From assembly GCA_910584195.1 (NCBI GenBank), contig CAJTYV010000005.1, positions 128,770 through 192,769 on the forward strand: a DNA stretch of 64,000 nt. Direction: 5' to 3'. Both the position numbers and the translations under genes were made by a program. Numbering within the stretch: position 1 is the stretch's first letter; the number at the start of each line of letters is the position of its first letter. The notes below the pieces were generated by a model, which saw nothing but the letters and a program-made list of their open reading frames with translations, searched no databases and was not told the DNA's origin. The stretch comes from an uncultured Ruminococcus sp. Lineage in GTDB: Bacteria; Bacillota; Clostridia; Oscillospirales; Ruminococcaceae. Shown in pieces: positions 43,420 through 51,552 of the stretch.

Positions 43420-44175
43420 TTATTTCTCTTTCTCGAAAAGATATTTCATCATTCTTTTTGGATTTTCCAAAAAACGTCTTGTTATATTATAAGTATCGGT
43501 ATTCTCGTAAAGCGTTTCGGTTATTGAATCTTTCCTAAGCTCATATATCAAAGCATCCGGATAAGCGAGGAGTATAGGTGAATGAGTAGCGATAATAAAC
43601 TGGGATTTTTTTTCAGTAAGATCATGCAGCAGTGTCAGAAGCGACATTTGCCTCATGGGAGACAGTGCAGCTTCCGGCTCGTCAAGAATATACAGTCCAT
43701 TTCCACCAAAACGGTTTGATACAAGCGAAAAAAAACTTTCCCCATGAGACTGCTCATGAAGCGATATTCCTCCATAACTTCCGATAAGCTTTGGAAGTGA
43801 AGAGGGTATTTCATCAAGCCTATCAATATACGTAGCCGCATTATAAAAACTTTCTGCACGAAGAAAAAAACCATCGTCAGGACGTTCAAAACTCTTAATA
43901 AGCTTTATATAACGAAATAGTTCCGAATGAGTTGCTTTTGTTGAAAACGAAAAGTTAAGAGAACCGCCCTCAGCGTTAAAACCAAACTTTACGGCTATTG
44001 CTTCAAGCAAAGTTGACTTTCCGGAACCGTTTTCCCCAACAAAAAACGTCACTTTTTCGTGTAATGAAAGCTTCTCGATACAAGAAAGATTCTTTACGAC
44101 CGAAAGTCTGCTGATATACGAATCGTCCTGTGAAATATCTGTCAAGCGCAAAGCTTTGATAAATCTGCCGTTCAT
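43420..44175 (-). CDS. AAA family ATPase (ABC/SMC-like) inside the his operon
   Basis: 251 residues with Walker A GENGSGKSTLLEA (about 48-60), a signature-like SHGESFFSL, Walker B GLYILDEPEAAL and the H-loop ATHSPIL. This is the compact predicted AAA ATPase type found alone or in defence/toxin contexts; no partner nuclease is seen here. The start (ATG 44175, or the preceding GTG) has no good ribosome site and is 6 bases after hisF, so translation is probably coupled. Confidence 0.88.
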   Translation of the reverse strand: MNGRFIKALRLTDISQDDSYISRLSVVKNLSCIEKLSLHEKVTFFVGENGSGKSTLLEAIAVKFGFNAEGGSLNFSFSTKATHSELFRYIKLIKSFERPDDGFFLRAESFYNAATYIDRLDEIPSSLPKLIGSYGGISLHEQSHGESFFSLVSNRFGGNGLYILDEPEAALSPMRQMSLLTLLHDLTEKKSQFIIATHSPILLAYPDALIYELRKDSITETLYENTDTYNITRRFLENPKRMMKYLFEKEK

Positions 44176-44181
44176 CACGAT

Positions 44182-44937
44182 TCAGCGAACTATTACGCCC
44201 TTGCTTCTGCAATGCTCCTTGACCTGCTGCACCGTCAATTCCTTAAAATGAAACAGAGAAGCCGCCAAAGCCGCCGTTGCACCTGTTTTCTCGAAAACTT
44301 CCGAAAAATCGTCTATTTTACCTGCTCCGCCGCTGGCTATTACAGGTATCGTACAGTTATCGCACACGGCTTTCAGCATTTCAATATCGAAGCCGTTTTT
44401 TGTACCGTCTGCATCTATGGAATTAAGACATATCTCCCCTGCTCCGAGCTTTTCTATCTGATGTACCCAGTCGATGAGGTCAAGTCCCATATCAACTCGT
44501 CCGCCGTTGATGTACACCGTCCACTTATGGTCGGCAATCTTTTTAGCATCAATACCAACGCAGATGCACTGGCTGCCGAAAATATCCGCGCCCTCCTTGA
44601 TAAGCTGAGGATTTTTCACCGCCTGTGAATTTACTGACACCTTGTCCGCGCCGGCTCTTAGCGTCTCGCGAATATCGTCAACGGTTTTTATACCTCCGCC
44701 TACGGTAAGCGGTACGAATACCTTTTTGGCAGTCTCTCTCACAACGTCAAGGAAAACTCCTCTGCCCTCGAAAGATGCCGTTATATCGTAGAATACTATC
44801 TCGTCTGCGCCTTGTCGGTCGTATTCCTCAGCACACTCAACAGGGTCGCCCACATCGCGTATTCCCTCAAAATTTACTCCCTTTACAACCTTGCCATTTC
44901 TTACGTCAAGACATGGGATTATTCTTTTTGCAAGCAT
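44182..44937 (-). CDS. hisF: Imidazole glycerol phosphate synthase, cyclase subunit
   Basis: TIM-barrel partner of HisH that makes IGP and AICAR. 251 residues: RIIPCLDVRNGKVVKG with the catalytic Asp, GADEIVFYDITAS, LTVGGGI, GADKVSVNS, DADGTKNGFD with the second catalytic Asp, and VIASGGAGK. AAAGGAGG precedes the ATG. Confidence 0.98.
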   Translation of the reverse strand: MLAKRIIPCLDVRNGKVVKGVNFEGIRDVGDPVECAEEYDRQGADEIVFYDITASFEGRGVFLDVVRETAKKVFVPLTVGGGIKTVDDIRETLRAGADKVSVNSQAVKNPQLIKEGADIFGSQCICVGIDAKKIADHKWTVYINGGRVDMGLDLIDWVHQIEKLGAGEICLNSIDADGTKNGFDIEMLKAVCDNCTIPVIASGGAGKIDDFSEVFEKTGATAALAASLFHFKELTVQQVKEHCRSKGVIVR

Positions 44938-44955
44938 TTTTTACCTCCTTTTTTA

Positions 44956-45360
44956 TTAGACTATGAAACGATATTTAAGACTGTCTGCAATTACAATACA
45001 ATTATCTTTTTCAAAGTCAAAATAACCGTTACGATGTTCAACTTTACAGTCGTCCGTCCATACGATAAGCTTGTTGTTGCGTGTTTTTCCGAGCAGGTCG
45101 GTGCGGATTTCCAAAGAATAGCCGTTTATTGTACTAACATTACTGTCATTACGTCCCGAAAATCTGAAATGACGTACTCCCTCAAAAAGCATTTCCATTT
45201 TATCAAAATAAAAATTCTTATCCAAAGTAATCAACAGACTATTTTCATAACCAGTGCGACTATAACTAACTGATAATACGTCAGTAGAAAAGTCGTCACA
45301 AATATGTGCAACTTCCATTAATTCTTTAATATCTTCGTCTGAATTTATTTTGTTCCACAT
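44956..45360 (-). CDS. Hypothetical protein between hisA and hisF
   Basis: 134 residues, acidic, no signal peptide or membrane segment. Predicted beta-rich: alternating strands such as NSLLITLDKNFYF, HFRFSGRND and KLIVWTDDCKVEHRN, with a helical start (DEDIKELMEVAHICDDF). No family recognised; small immunity-like or ligand-binding folds can look like this, without further support. The ATG at 45360 sits 2 bases after the hisA stop, with GAGAG inside the hisA end. Confidence 0.7.
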   Translation of the reverse strand: MWNKINSDEDIKELMEVAHICDDFSTDVLSVSYSRTGYENSLLITLDKNFYFDKMEMLFEGVRHFRFSGRNDSNVSTINGYSLEIRTDLLGKTRNNKLIVWTDDCKVEHRNGYFDFEKDNCIVIADSLKYRFIV

Positions 45361-45361
45361 A

Positions 45362-46087
45362 TTAATCTCTCGCATATTCAACAGTTTCTTTAAGATTCAG
45401 CGTGCCTTTATAAATAGACTTTCCGCATATAGTGCCATAAAGTCCCATTTCTTTGCAGGCGATAATATCAGCCATAGTGTGAACGCCGCCGCTTGCCACG
45501 ATATTTGCACGTCCGACTGTTGCATCTGAAAGGGCTTTAAGCTGTTCAACGTTTACACCCGAAAGAGTACCGTCCCTTGAGATGTCCGTGAAGATAAAAT
45601 ATTTAACTCCTACAGAGATCATCTTGTCAGCAAGCTCGATATAATCAACATTTGAGCTTTCGAGCCAACCCTCGGTTGCGACCATGCCGTCCATAGCGTC
45701 TATCCCAATAACTATTTTTTCGCTGCCGAATTTTTCCACAGCTTTGCTTACGAGCTTAGGATTTTTCAGCGCAACAGAGCCTAAAATAACACGGGTTATA
45801 CCCATATTAAGGTACTCCTCAATAGTTTCGAGACTTCTTATACCTCCGCCAAGCTCGACTTTAAGAGAAGTTTTTTCGGCAACGTCTGTGTAAATTTTTG
45901 TGTTTACGGGTCTGCCCTCTTTTGCGCCGTCAAGATCGACCATGTGGATCCACTCCGCACCTGCCCGCTCAAAGCCTTTTGCAGTTTCAAGATAGTCGGA
46001 GGCTACTTTTTCAACTGTTGAAAAATCTCCCTTGAAAAGACGAACGCAGTTTCCGTCCTTTATGTCGATAGCAGGTAAAATTATCAT
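45362..46087 (-). CDS. hisA: ProFAR isomerase (HisA)
   Basis: Opens the ribose ring of ProFAR in histidine synthesis. 241 residues: LPAIDIKDGNCVRL with the first catalytic Asp, HMVDLDGAKEG, VELGGGIRS, ILGSVALKNP, DISRDGTLSG with the second Asp, and VASGGVHT. GGAGG precedes the ATG. Confidence 0.97.
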   Translation of the reverse strand: MIILPAIDIKDGNCVRLFKGDFSTVEKVASDYLETAKGFERAGAEWIHMVDLDGAKEGRPVNTKIYTDVAEKTSLKVELGGGIRSLETIEEYLNMGITRVILGSVALKNPKLVSKAVEKFGSEKIVIGIDAMDGMVATEGWLESSNVDYIELADKMISVGVKYFIFTDISRDGTLSGVNVEQLKALSDATVGRANIVASGGVHTMADIIACKEMGLYGTICGKSIYKGTLNLKETVEYARD

Positions 46088-46686
46088 ATAAGACCTCCAA
46101 AGCTTTTAAGTATCTTCAAACCTGTTTCGCCGCTTTTTTCGGGGTGAAACTGTGCGCCGAATACATATTTTCCGTCATATACAAGCGCAGGCACGCATCC
46201 GCCGTACTCGCTGTATGCGGCAATATTCTTATCATCGCAGTGCGCCTTGTAGGAGTGGACAAAATATACGTACTCGTCATCTCCAACGTTTTCCAAAAGC
46301 GGACAATCATTGAGCTTCTCCAGCTTATTCCAACCCATATGAGGGATTATAAGGTTAGGCTCGTCCATATAGCGGACGCTGCCGTTTATAAGTCCCAAAC
46401 CGCTGTATTCTTCAAATTCATATCCTTTTTCAAAGATGAGCTGCATTCCGAGACATATTCCCAAAAACGGCTTTTTTGCCGCTTCTTCTTTGATAGTTTC
46501 GATAAGTCCGCTCTGCTCCAGCATCTTCATAGCAGACGGAAATGCGCCTACTCCGGGAAGAATGACCGCGTCCGCCGACTTGATGCTGTCACAGTCGGAA
46601 ACAAGCTCATTCTCAAATCCCAAATGATCGAGGGCATTTTTTACGCTGAAAATATTCCCAGCGCCGTAGTCAATAACAGCTATCAT
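46084..46686 (-). CDS. hisH: Imidazole glycerol phosphate synthase, glutamine amidotransferase subunit
   Basis: Supplies ammonia to HisF. 200 residues of class I amidotransferase: DYGAGNIFSVKNAL, LPGVGAF, PFLGICLGMQLIF with the nucleophile Cys, and FGAQFHPEKSG with the catalytic His and Glu. It overlaps hisA by 4 bases. Confidence 0.98.
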   Translation of the reverse strand: MIAVIDYGAGNIFSVKNALDHLGFENELVSDCDSIKSADAVILPGVGAFPSAMKMLEQSGLIETIKEEAAKKPFLGICLGMQLIFEKGYEFEEYSGLGLINGSVRYMDEPNLIIPHMGWNKLEKLNDCPLLENVGDDEYVYFVHSYKAHCDDKNIAAYSEYGGCVPALVYDGKYVFGAQFHPEKSGETGLKILKSFGGLI

Positions 46687-47280
46687 TTACAGTACCCCCT
46701 TAGTTGAAAGCGTAGAGCCGTCGGAATTATATGCGACTGCCGTTTTCAAGGCATGAGCCGCTGCTTTATAGACAGCCTCTGCCTTGTGGTGATCGTTCGA
46801 GCCGTACATAAGATTTACGTGCATTGTGATACCGGCATTAAATGCAAGCGCACGGAAAAATTCTTCCGTCATACACAGATCGTATTCTCCGCAGGATTGA
46901 TTCATAAACTCGCAGTTGAACACGAGGAACGGACGATTACTCAGGTCAAGACTGCACATCGCAAGACTTTCGTCCATTGGGATATACGAAGTTCCATAGC
47001 GTACTATCCCCGATTTATCGCCTAAAGCTATATTAAGAGCCTGCCCGAGAGCTATCCCCGTATCTTCAATAGTGTGGTGACAGTCAACGTACAGATCGCC
47101 TTTGACATTGATAGTCATGCTTATTCCGCTGTGCTTTGAAAAAGCAGTGAGCATATGGTCAAAAAAACCTATCCCAGTTTCTATTTCGGAACGTCCGAGA
47201 CCGTCAAGCTCTGTTAAAACGTATATATCAGTCTCGCGAGTAGCCCTTGTGACCTCGCCTGTCCTGATCTTCTTATCCAT
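46687..47280 (-). CDS. hisB: Imidazoleglycerol-phosphate dehydratase
   Basis: 197 residues, monofunctional as in Firmicutes: GIGFFDHMLTAFSKHSG and DCHHTIEDTGIALG (manganese site), MDESLAMCSLDLS, and the second HHKAEAVYKAAA copy of the repeat. GGAGG precedes the ATG. It overlaps the hisC stop by 8 bases. Confidence 0.97.
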   Translation of the reverse strand: MDKKIRTGEVTRATRETDIYVLTELDGLGRSEIETGIGFFDHMLTAFSKHSGISMTINVKGDLYVDCHHTIEDTGIALGQALNIALGDKSGIVRYGTSYIPMDESLAMCSLDLSNRPFLVFNCEFMNQSCGEYDLCMTEEFFRALAFNAGITMHVNLMYGSNDHHKAEAVYKAAAHALKTAVAYNSDGSTLSTKGVL

Positions 47281-48337
47281 TTAAAATATCCTCCAATGCC
47301 TCGAAAAGCTTGTCCATTTCTTCGTCAGTTCCAACGGTGATGCGCAGATACTCGCATATAACCGGCTTATTCCAGTAACGGACGAATATCCTGCGCTTTT
47401 TCAGCTCGTCAAATACATACTGAGCAGATTTTTTCGGCGGACTTGCAAAAATAAAGTTCGCTTTAGAATCAGTAAATGTAAATCCAAGCTCAGCAAGACG
47501 CTTTTTAGAACGCTCACGGGTTTCGATTATCTTGCTTACTGTTTCATTAAAATATTTTTCATCCTTTACAGCCGCCGCGCCGCAAAGCTGAGTGAGCGTA
47601 TTCATAGTGTAAGAATTTATGGAAAACTTCACATCGTTCATATACTTTATCAGCTTTTCGCTGCCCATAGCAAAGCCGATACGCATACCTGCCATTGATC
47701 GCGACTTTGAAAACGTCTGGACAACCAGCAGATTTTCGTACCTTTCAATAAGCGGCAAACAGCTTTCTCCGCCGAAATCCACGTAAGCCTCGTCTATTAT
47801 AACAACGGAATCGGGATTGACTTTTACAATATTTTCGATTACTTCCAAAGGAGCGGCAACTCCTGTAGGAGCGTTAGGATTAGCAATTACGATGCCGCCG
47901 TTTTCGGTTACGTAATCCTCGGGCGCGATATTGAAGCCGCTTTTAAGCGGTATCTGCCTGTACGGAATGCGGTAAACGTCCGCCCAGACATCGTAAAAGG
48001 AATAGGTGATGTCGGGGAAAAGTATCGGTCTGTCACTTCCGAAAAATGTCATAAATGCTACTGCCAAAACATCGTCCGATCCTACTCCTGCAAATATTTG
48101 TGAGGACTTCAAGCCGTATCTTTTTGCAATAGCATCTGTAAGTACAGTTGAATCGGGGTCGGGATAAAGTCTCATTCTGCCGCAGTCGAAGTCGTCTAAT
48201 ATCTTCCTTACGTCAGGAGCAGGCGGATAAGGATTTTCGTTGGTATTCAGCTTTATAACGTCCGAAAACTGCGGCTGCTCTCCCGGAACATAGGGAACGA
48301 CCTTTCTTACGCAGCTCTCCCAATTATTTTTATTCAT
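47273..48337 (-). CDS. hisC: Histidinol-phosphate aminotransferase
   Basis: PLP enzyme of fold type I. 354 residues: KLNTNENPYPP, FAGVGSDDVLAVAF, ANPNAPTGV, VVIDEAYVDFGG with the PLP Asp, QTFSKSRSMAGMRIG with the PLP Lys, and FVRYWN with the C-terminal Arg. The ATG at 48337 is favoured over the GTG at 48346, which abuts the AAAG site. Confidence 0.97.
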   Translation of the reverse strand: MNKNNWESCVRKVVPYVPGEQPQFSDVIKLNTNENPYPPAPDVRKILDDFDCGRMRLYPDPDSTVLTDAIAKRYGLKSSQIFAGVGSDDVLAVAFMTFFGSDRPILFPDITYSFYDVWADVYRIPYRQIPLKSGFNIAPEDYVTENGGIVIANPNAPTGVAAPLEVIENIVKVNPDSVVIIDEAYVDFGGESCLPLIERYENLLVVQTFSKSRSMAGMRIGFAMGSEKLIKYMNDVKFSINSYTMNTLTQLCGAAAVKDEKYFNETVSKIIETRERSKKRLAELGFTFTDSKANFIFASPPKKSAQYVFDELKKRRIFVRYWNKPVICEYLRITVGTDEEMDKLFEALEDILNG

Positions 48338-48360
48338 CAATATCACATCTTTCTGCCGTT

Positions 48361-49644
48361 TTACTCAAAACGCACCTTAATAGCATTTGCGTGAGCCGTA
48401 AGTCCTTCCTTTTCAGCAATAAGGACAATATCGTCCTTAGCTTCTTCGAGGGCGTCTCTTGTATAATATGTATAGCTTATTCGCTTAGTGAAGCTCGCCA
48501 CGCCAAGGGGAGAGAAGAATCGTGCCGTACCGCTTGTGGGAAGTACGTGATTAGGACCTGCATAATAGTCGCCCAGCGGCTCGGAGGCATAATTTCCGAG
48601 GAATATCGAACCGGCGTTGTCGAGACTTCCCAACAGCTCCATGGGATTCTCCATAAGTACCTCAAGATGCTCGGGAGCTATCTCATTTGCCAGTTCTACG
48701 CATTTTTCACGGCTGTCCGCAATAATGACTGCGCCGTAATCGTTAAGAGACTTCTCGATTATTTCCTTACGTGACAAATATTCTTTCTGCCGTTCGATCT
48801 CGGCTATAGTAGCATCAGCCAGCTTTTCGCTTGTCGTCACCATTATCGCTGAAGCAAGAACGTCATGCTCAGCCTGAGACATAAGGTCTGCCGCGGCAAA
48901 CTTCGGGTCTGCCGTTTCATCGGCAATGACAAGTATCTCGCTCGGACCTGCTATCATGTCAATATCGACAACGCCGTAAAGCAGCTTTTTCGCTGTTGCA
49001 ACATAGATATTTCCCGGACCGACTATCTTGTCGCACTTAGGTATCTCCTCAGTGCCGTATGCAAGAGCCGCAATAGCCTGCGCTCCTCCCGAAAGGAACA
49101 CACGGTCAACTCCGCATATTGCCGCTGCCACAAGAATATCCTTATTCGGCGTACCGTCTTTCAGCGGCGGAGTTACCATAATTATCTCCTTGACACCGGC
49201 TATCTTCGCCGGTATCGCGTTCATCAGCACGCTTGACGGATATGCCGCCGTACCGCCCGGAACGTAAAGTCCAACTCTTGAAAGTCCGCGTACTCTCTGT
49301 CCGAGAATAACTCCGTTTTCTTTCGGATCAATAAATCCCTGCTCTTTCTGACGATTATGAAAATCTGCGATATTTTCCTGAGCATTAAGCAAAGCAGTGA
49401 CAAATTCGGGTTCTGCTTCTGTGAGAGCGTCGTTTATCACCTCGCGCGGAACTTCATAATACTGCGGCAGATTTCCGTCAAATTTCAGAGTGTAATTTTT
49501 TACTGCTGTATCGCCGTTTTCTTTGACATTGTCTATGATAGCGGAAACGGTTTCCGTTACTTTTTTATTTGTTTCACCTGCACGTTTATTGAGTTCAGCA
49601 AGAAATATGACCTCGTCCGTGCCGTTAGCATAAATCTTTTTCAT
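48361..49644 (-). CDS. hisD: Histidinol dehydrogenase
   Basis: Oxidises histidinol to histidine with NAD and zinc; last step of the pathway. 427 residues: YVPGGTAAYPSSVLMN, GVDRVFLSGGAQAIAALAYG, DMIAGPSEILV, QAEHDVLA with the catalytic Glu-His pair, APEHLEVL and GPNHVLPTSGTARF. The start overlaps the hisG stop (ATGA), with GAGGAG upstream. Confidence 0.98.
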   Translation of the reverse strand: MKKIYANGTDEVIFLAELNKRAGETNKKVTETVSAIIDNVKENGDTAVKNYTLKFDGNLPQYYEVPREVINDALTEAEPEFVTALLNAQENIADFHNRQKEQGFIDPKENGVILGQRVRGLSRVGLYVPGGTAAYPSSVLMNAIPAKIAGVKEIIMVTPPLKDGTPNKDILVAAAICGVDRVFLSGGAQAIAALAYGTEEIPKCDKIVGPGNIYVATAKKLLYGVVDIDMIAGPSEILVIADETADPKFAAADLMSQAEHDVLASAIMVTTSEKLADATIAEIERQKEYLSRKEIIEKSLNDYGAVIIADSREKCVELANEIAPEHLEVLMENPMELLGSLDNAGSIFLGNYASEPLGDYYAGPNHVLPTSGTARFFSPLGVASFTKRISYTYYTRDALEEAKDDIVLIAEKEGLTAHANAIKVRFE

Positions 49645-50273
49645 TTAATATTCTCCTCTATGAGCTTAATGAGCTTCTCTATTTCATTCTGACGCATTTT
49701 TAAACTTACAGTATTAACGATCAGTCTTGCGGAAATAGGCGCAACGTTCTCAATGACTTCAAGTCCGTTTTCTTTCAAAGTAGTACCTGTCTCCACTATA
49801 TCAACAATACCGTCGGCAAGTCCGAGTATGGGAGCAAGCTCGACAGAACCCTCGATCTTGATAATATCCGTATCCATACCTTTTTTCTCAAAAAAACTGC
49901 GTGCAACATTGGGATATTTTGTAGCAATAGTCTTTATTCCGTAGCCGCTGTAAAAATTATAGTCTTTTTTTACGGCAAGAGCGAATTTGCACAGTCCGAA
50001 ACCTAAATCAAGCATTTCGAAAAATTTGCCCTTCATCTCCATTATCGTATCCTTACCCACAACTCCCATATCGCATACGCCATGTTCAACATAGGTTATT
50101 ACGTCGTTCGCCTTTGCGAGAACGACCTCAAGATTCGCATCGGTTACGGGAAGAATAAGCTTCCTGCCTTTTTCACGGACTGCGGTACAGTCAAAACCCA
50201 TTTTCTCCAAAAGACCTACCGTATCCTTTTCAAGTCTGCCCTTAGTAAGAGCGATTCTGATAGGTTTATTCAT
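49641..50273 (-). CDS. hisG: ATP phosphoribosyltransferase, short form
   Basis: First and committed step of histidine synthesis. 210 residues, the short form lacking the regulatory C-terminal domain, so it needs HisZ. Motifs: IALTKGRLEK, VEHGVCDMGVVGKDT, and DGIVDIVETGTTLKENGLE with the PRPP site. Overlaps the hisZ stop by one base. Confidence 0.97.
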   Translation of the reverse strand: MNKPIRIALTKGRLEKDTVGLLEKMGFDCTAVREKGRKLILPVTDANLEVVLAKANDVITYVEHGVCDMGVVGKDTIMEMKGKFFEMLDLGFGLCKFALAVKKDYNFYSGYGIKTIATKYPNVARSFFEKKGMDTDIIKIEGSVELAPILGLADGIVDIVETGTTLKENGLEVIENVAPISARLIVNTVSLKMRQNEIEKLIKLIEENIK

Positions 50274-51460
50274 TAATCTTCCTCCTCGCAGCTGACAACG
50301 ACGACCTTGCCGATTCTTTTTTCTTTTGCATATTCACGAACAAACTCTATATCACCGAACAAAGCATTTTCAACTATAAATCCCTGTTCGCGCAGTTCTC
50401 TTGCCTGTTTGATTGCCGCGACCTCGCAGCCCTCCTCGGCAAAAACAATAACATCGGTTGAGGGTTCAGCAGGCAGTATACCGTTTCTTTCAATTACCTT
50501 AGATACAGCGTTTACATTTACTGCAAAACCTACCGCCGGAATATCATATCCGAAATCCGATATTAGCTTGTCATAGCGTCCGCCCGAAATGACCTCCTCG
50601 CCGTGACCCTTTAGATAACCTTTGATAATAAGCCCGGTGTAATAGTCAGTTTTATTTACAAGACCAAGATCAACGGTGATATTTCCGTCCTTTCCGCAAA
50701 TCTCCGCCGTATCACGATAAACCTCACGAAGCTCGTCAAGAATACGCTTAACATTTTCATCGGGAATAAGTTCTTCAGCTTTTTCAAAAATTTCCTCGCC
50801 GCCAAAAAGTGCAGGGAGCTTTTTAAGAGCAGCCGTTACAGCGGTATTGCCAAACGTATCGAGGAAATCATTAAGCGCAGGAAAATTCTTGTTCTCTATA
50901 AGCTTACGGATATATTCCTTATCAGCTTCATCTGCTTCAAGCCTGTCTACAAGCGCCTTGAAAACGCCTATATGACCAAGCTCAAGGGAATACTCGAGTC
51001 CGAAAGCATTAAGTGAATCAACTGCAGCTGAAATAACTTCTAAATCAGCCATTTTCATCTCCGAACCTATAAGCTCGATACCTGCCTGAACAGTTTCATC
51101 GCTTCTTCCCTTTAACGCTGATTCATTGCGGTAAACCGTCTGATTGTAACAAAGCTTCAATGGAAGCTCCGCATCTTTAAGACGAGTCGCCACTACGCGC
51201 GCGATAGGCATGGTAGAATCAGGGCGCATTACGAGAAGACGTCCCTTGCTGTCAGTCATCTTGTACAGTGTTTCCTGAGGAAAATAGCGTGATTTCATAT
51301 TAAATACATCGAAAAATTCCAAACCTGGTGTTATCATTTCGCTGTAGCCTCTACTTTTAAAAAGTTTAAGCAGAGTATTCTCTATATTTCGTCTTACAAC
51401 GCACTCTCCGAAAAGCAGATCCTTTGTTCCTTCGGGAGTGATAAGATCGTAGTTTTTCAT
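50273..51460 (-). CDS. hisZ: ATP phosphoribosyltransferase regulatory subunit
   Basis: A HisRS-like protein without synthetase activity that completes the octameric HisG enzyme and senses histidine. 395 residues: PEGTKDLLFGE, YSEMITPGLEFFDVF, MRPDSTMPIAR (motif 2), LELGHIGVFKAL and GGRYDKLISDFG. First gene of the his operon; AAAGGAG precedes the ATG at 51460. Confidence 0.95.
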   Translation of the reverse strand: MKNYDLITPEGTKDLLFGECVVRRNIENTLLKLFKSRGYSEMITPGLEFFDVFNMKSRYFPQETLYKMTDSKGRLLVMRPDSTMPIARVVATRLKDAELPLKLCYNQTVYRNESALKGRSDETVQAGIELIGSEMKMADLEVISAAVDSLNAFGLEYSLELGHIGVFKALVDRLEADEADKEYIRKLIENKNFPALNDFLDTFGNTAVTAALKKLPALFGGEEIFEKAEELIPDENVKRILDELREVYRDTAEICGKDGNITVDLGLVNKTDYYTGLIIKGYLKGHGEEVISGGRYDKLISDFGYDIPAVGFAVNVNAVSKVIERNGILPAEPSTDVIVFAEEGCEVAAIKQARELREQGFIVENALFGDIEFVREYAKEKRIGKVVVVSCEEED

Positions 51461-51522
51461 AAAAACTCCTTTCACATCTGTATTGTTAAGCTTTTCTCAC
51501 TTTAGCGTATTAACACAATAAC

Positions 51523-51551
51523 ATGATACCACAATACAATAATAAAGTCAA
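51523..51551 (-). promoter_or_regulatory. Promoter of the his operon
   Basis: Minus strand: TTGACT (51546-51551), 17-bp spacer, TATCAT (51523-51528), placed right after the polC stop. The leader of about 55 bases is too short for a T-box. Confidence 0.7.
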
Positions 51552-51552
51552 G

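Noticed and set aside
43420..44175. AAA ATPase as an antiphage defence system
   Set aside because: No partner nuclease or toxin is adjacent and the gene sits inside the his operon, so a defence label is unsupported.
51461..51552. T-box or riboswitch in front of the his operon
   Set aside because: The predicted leader is only about 55 bases with no T-box core or His specifier, too short for such an element.
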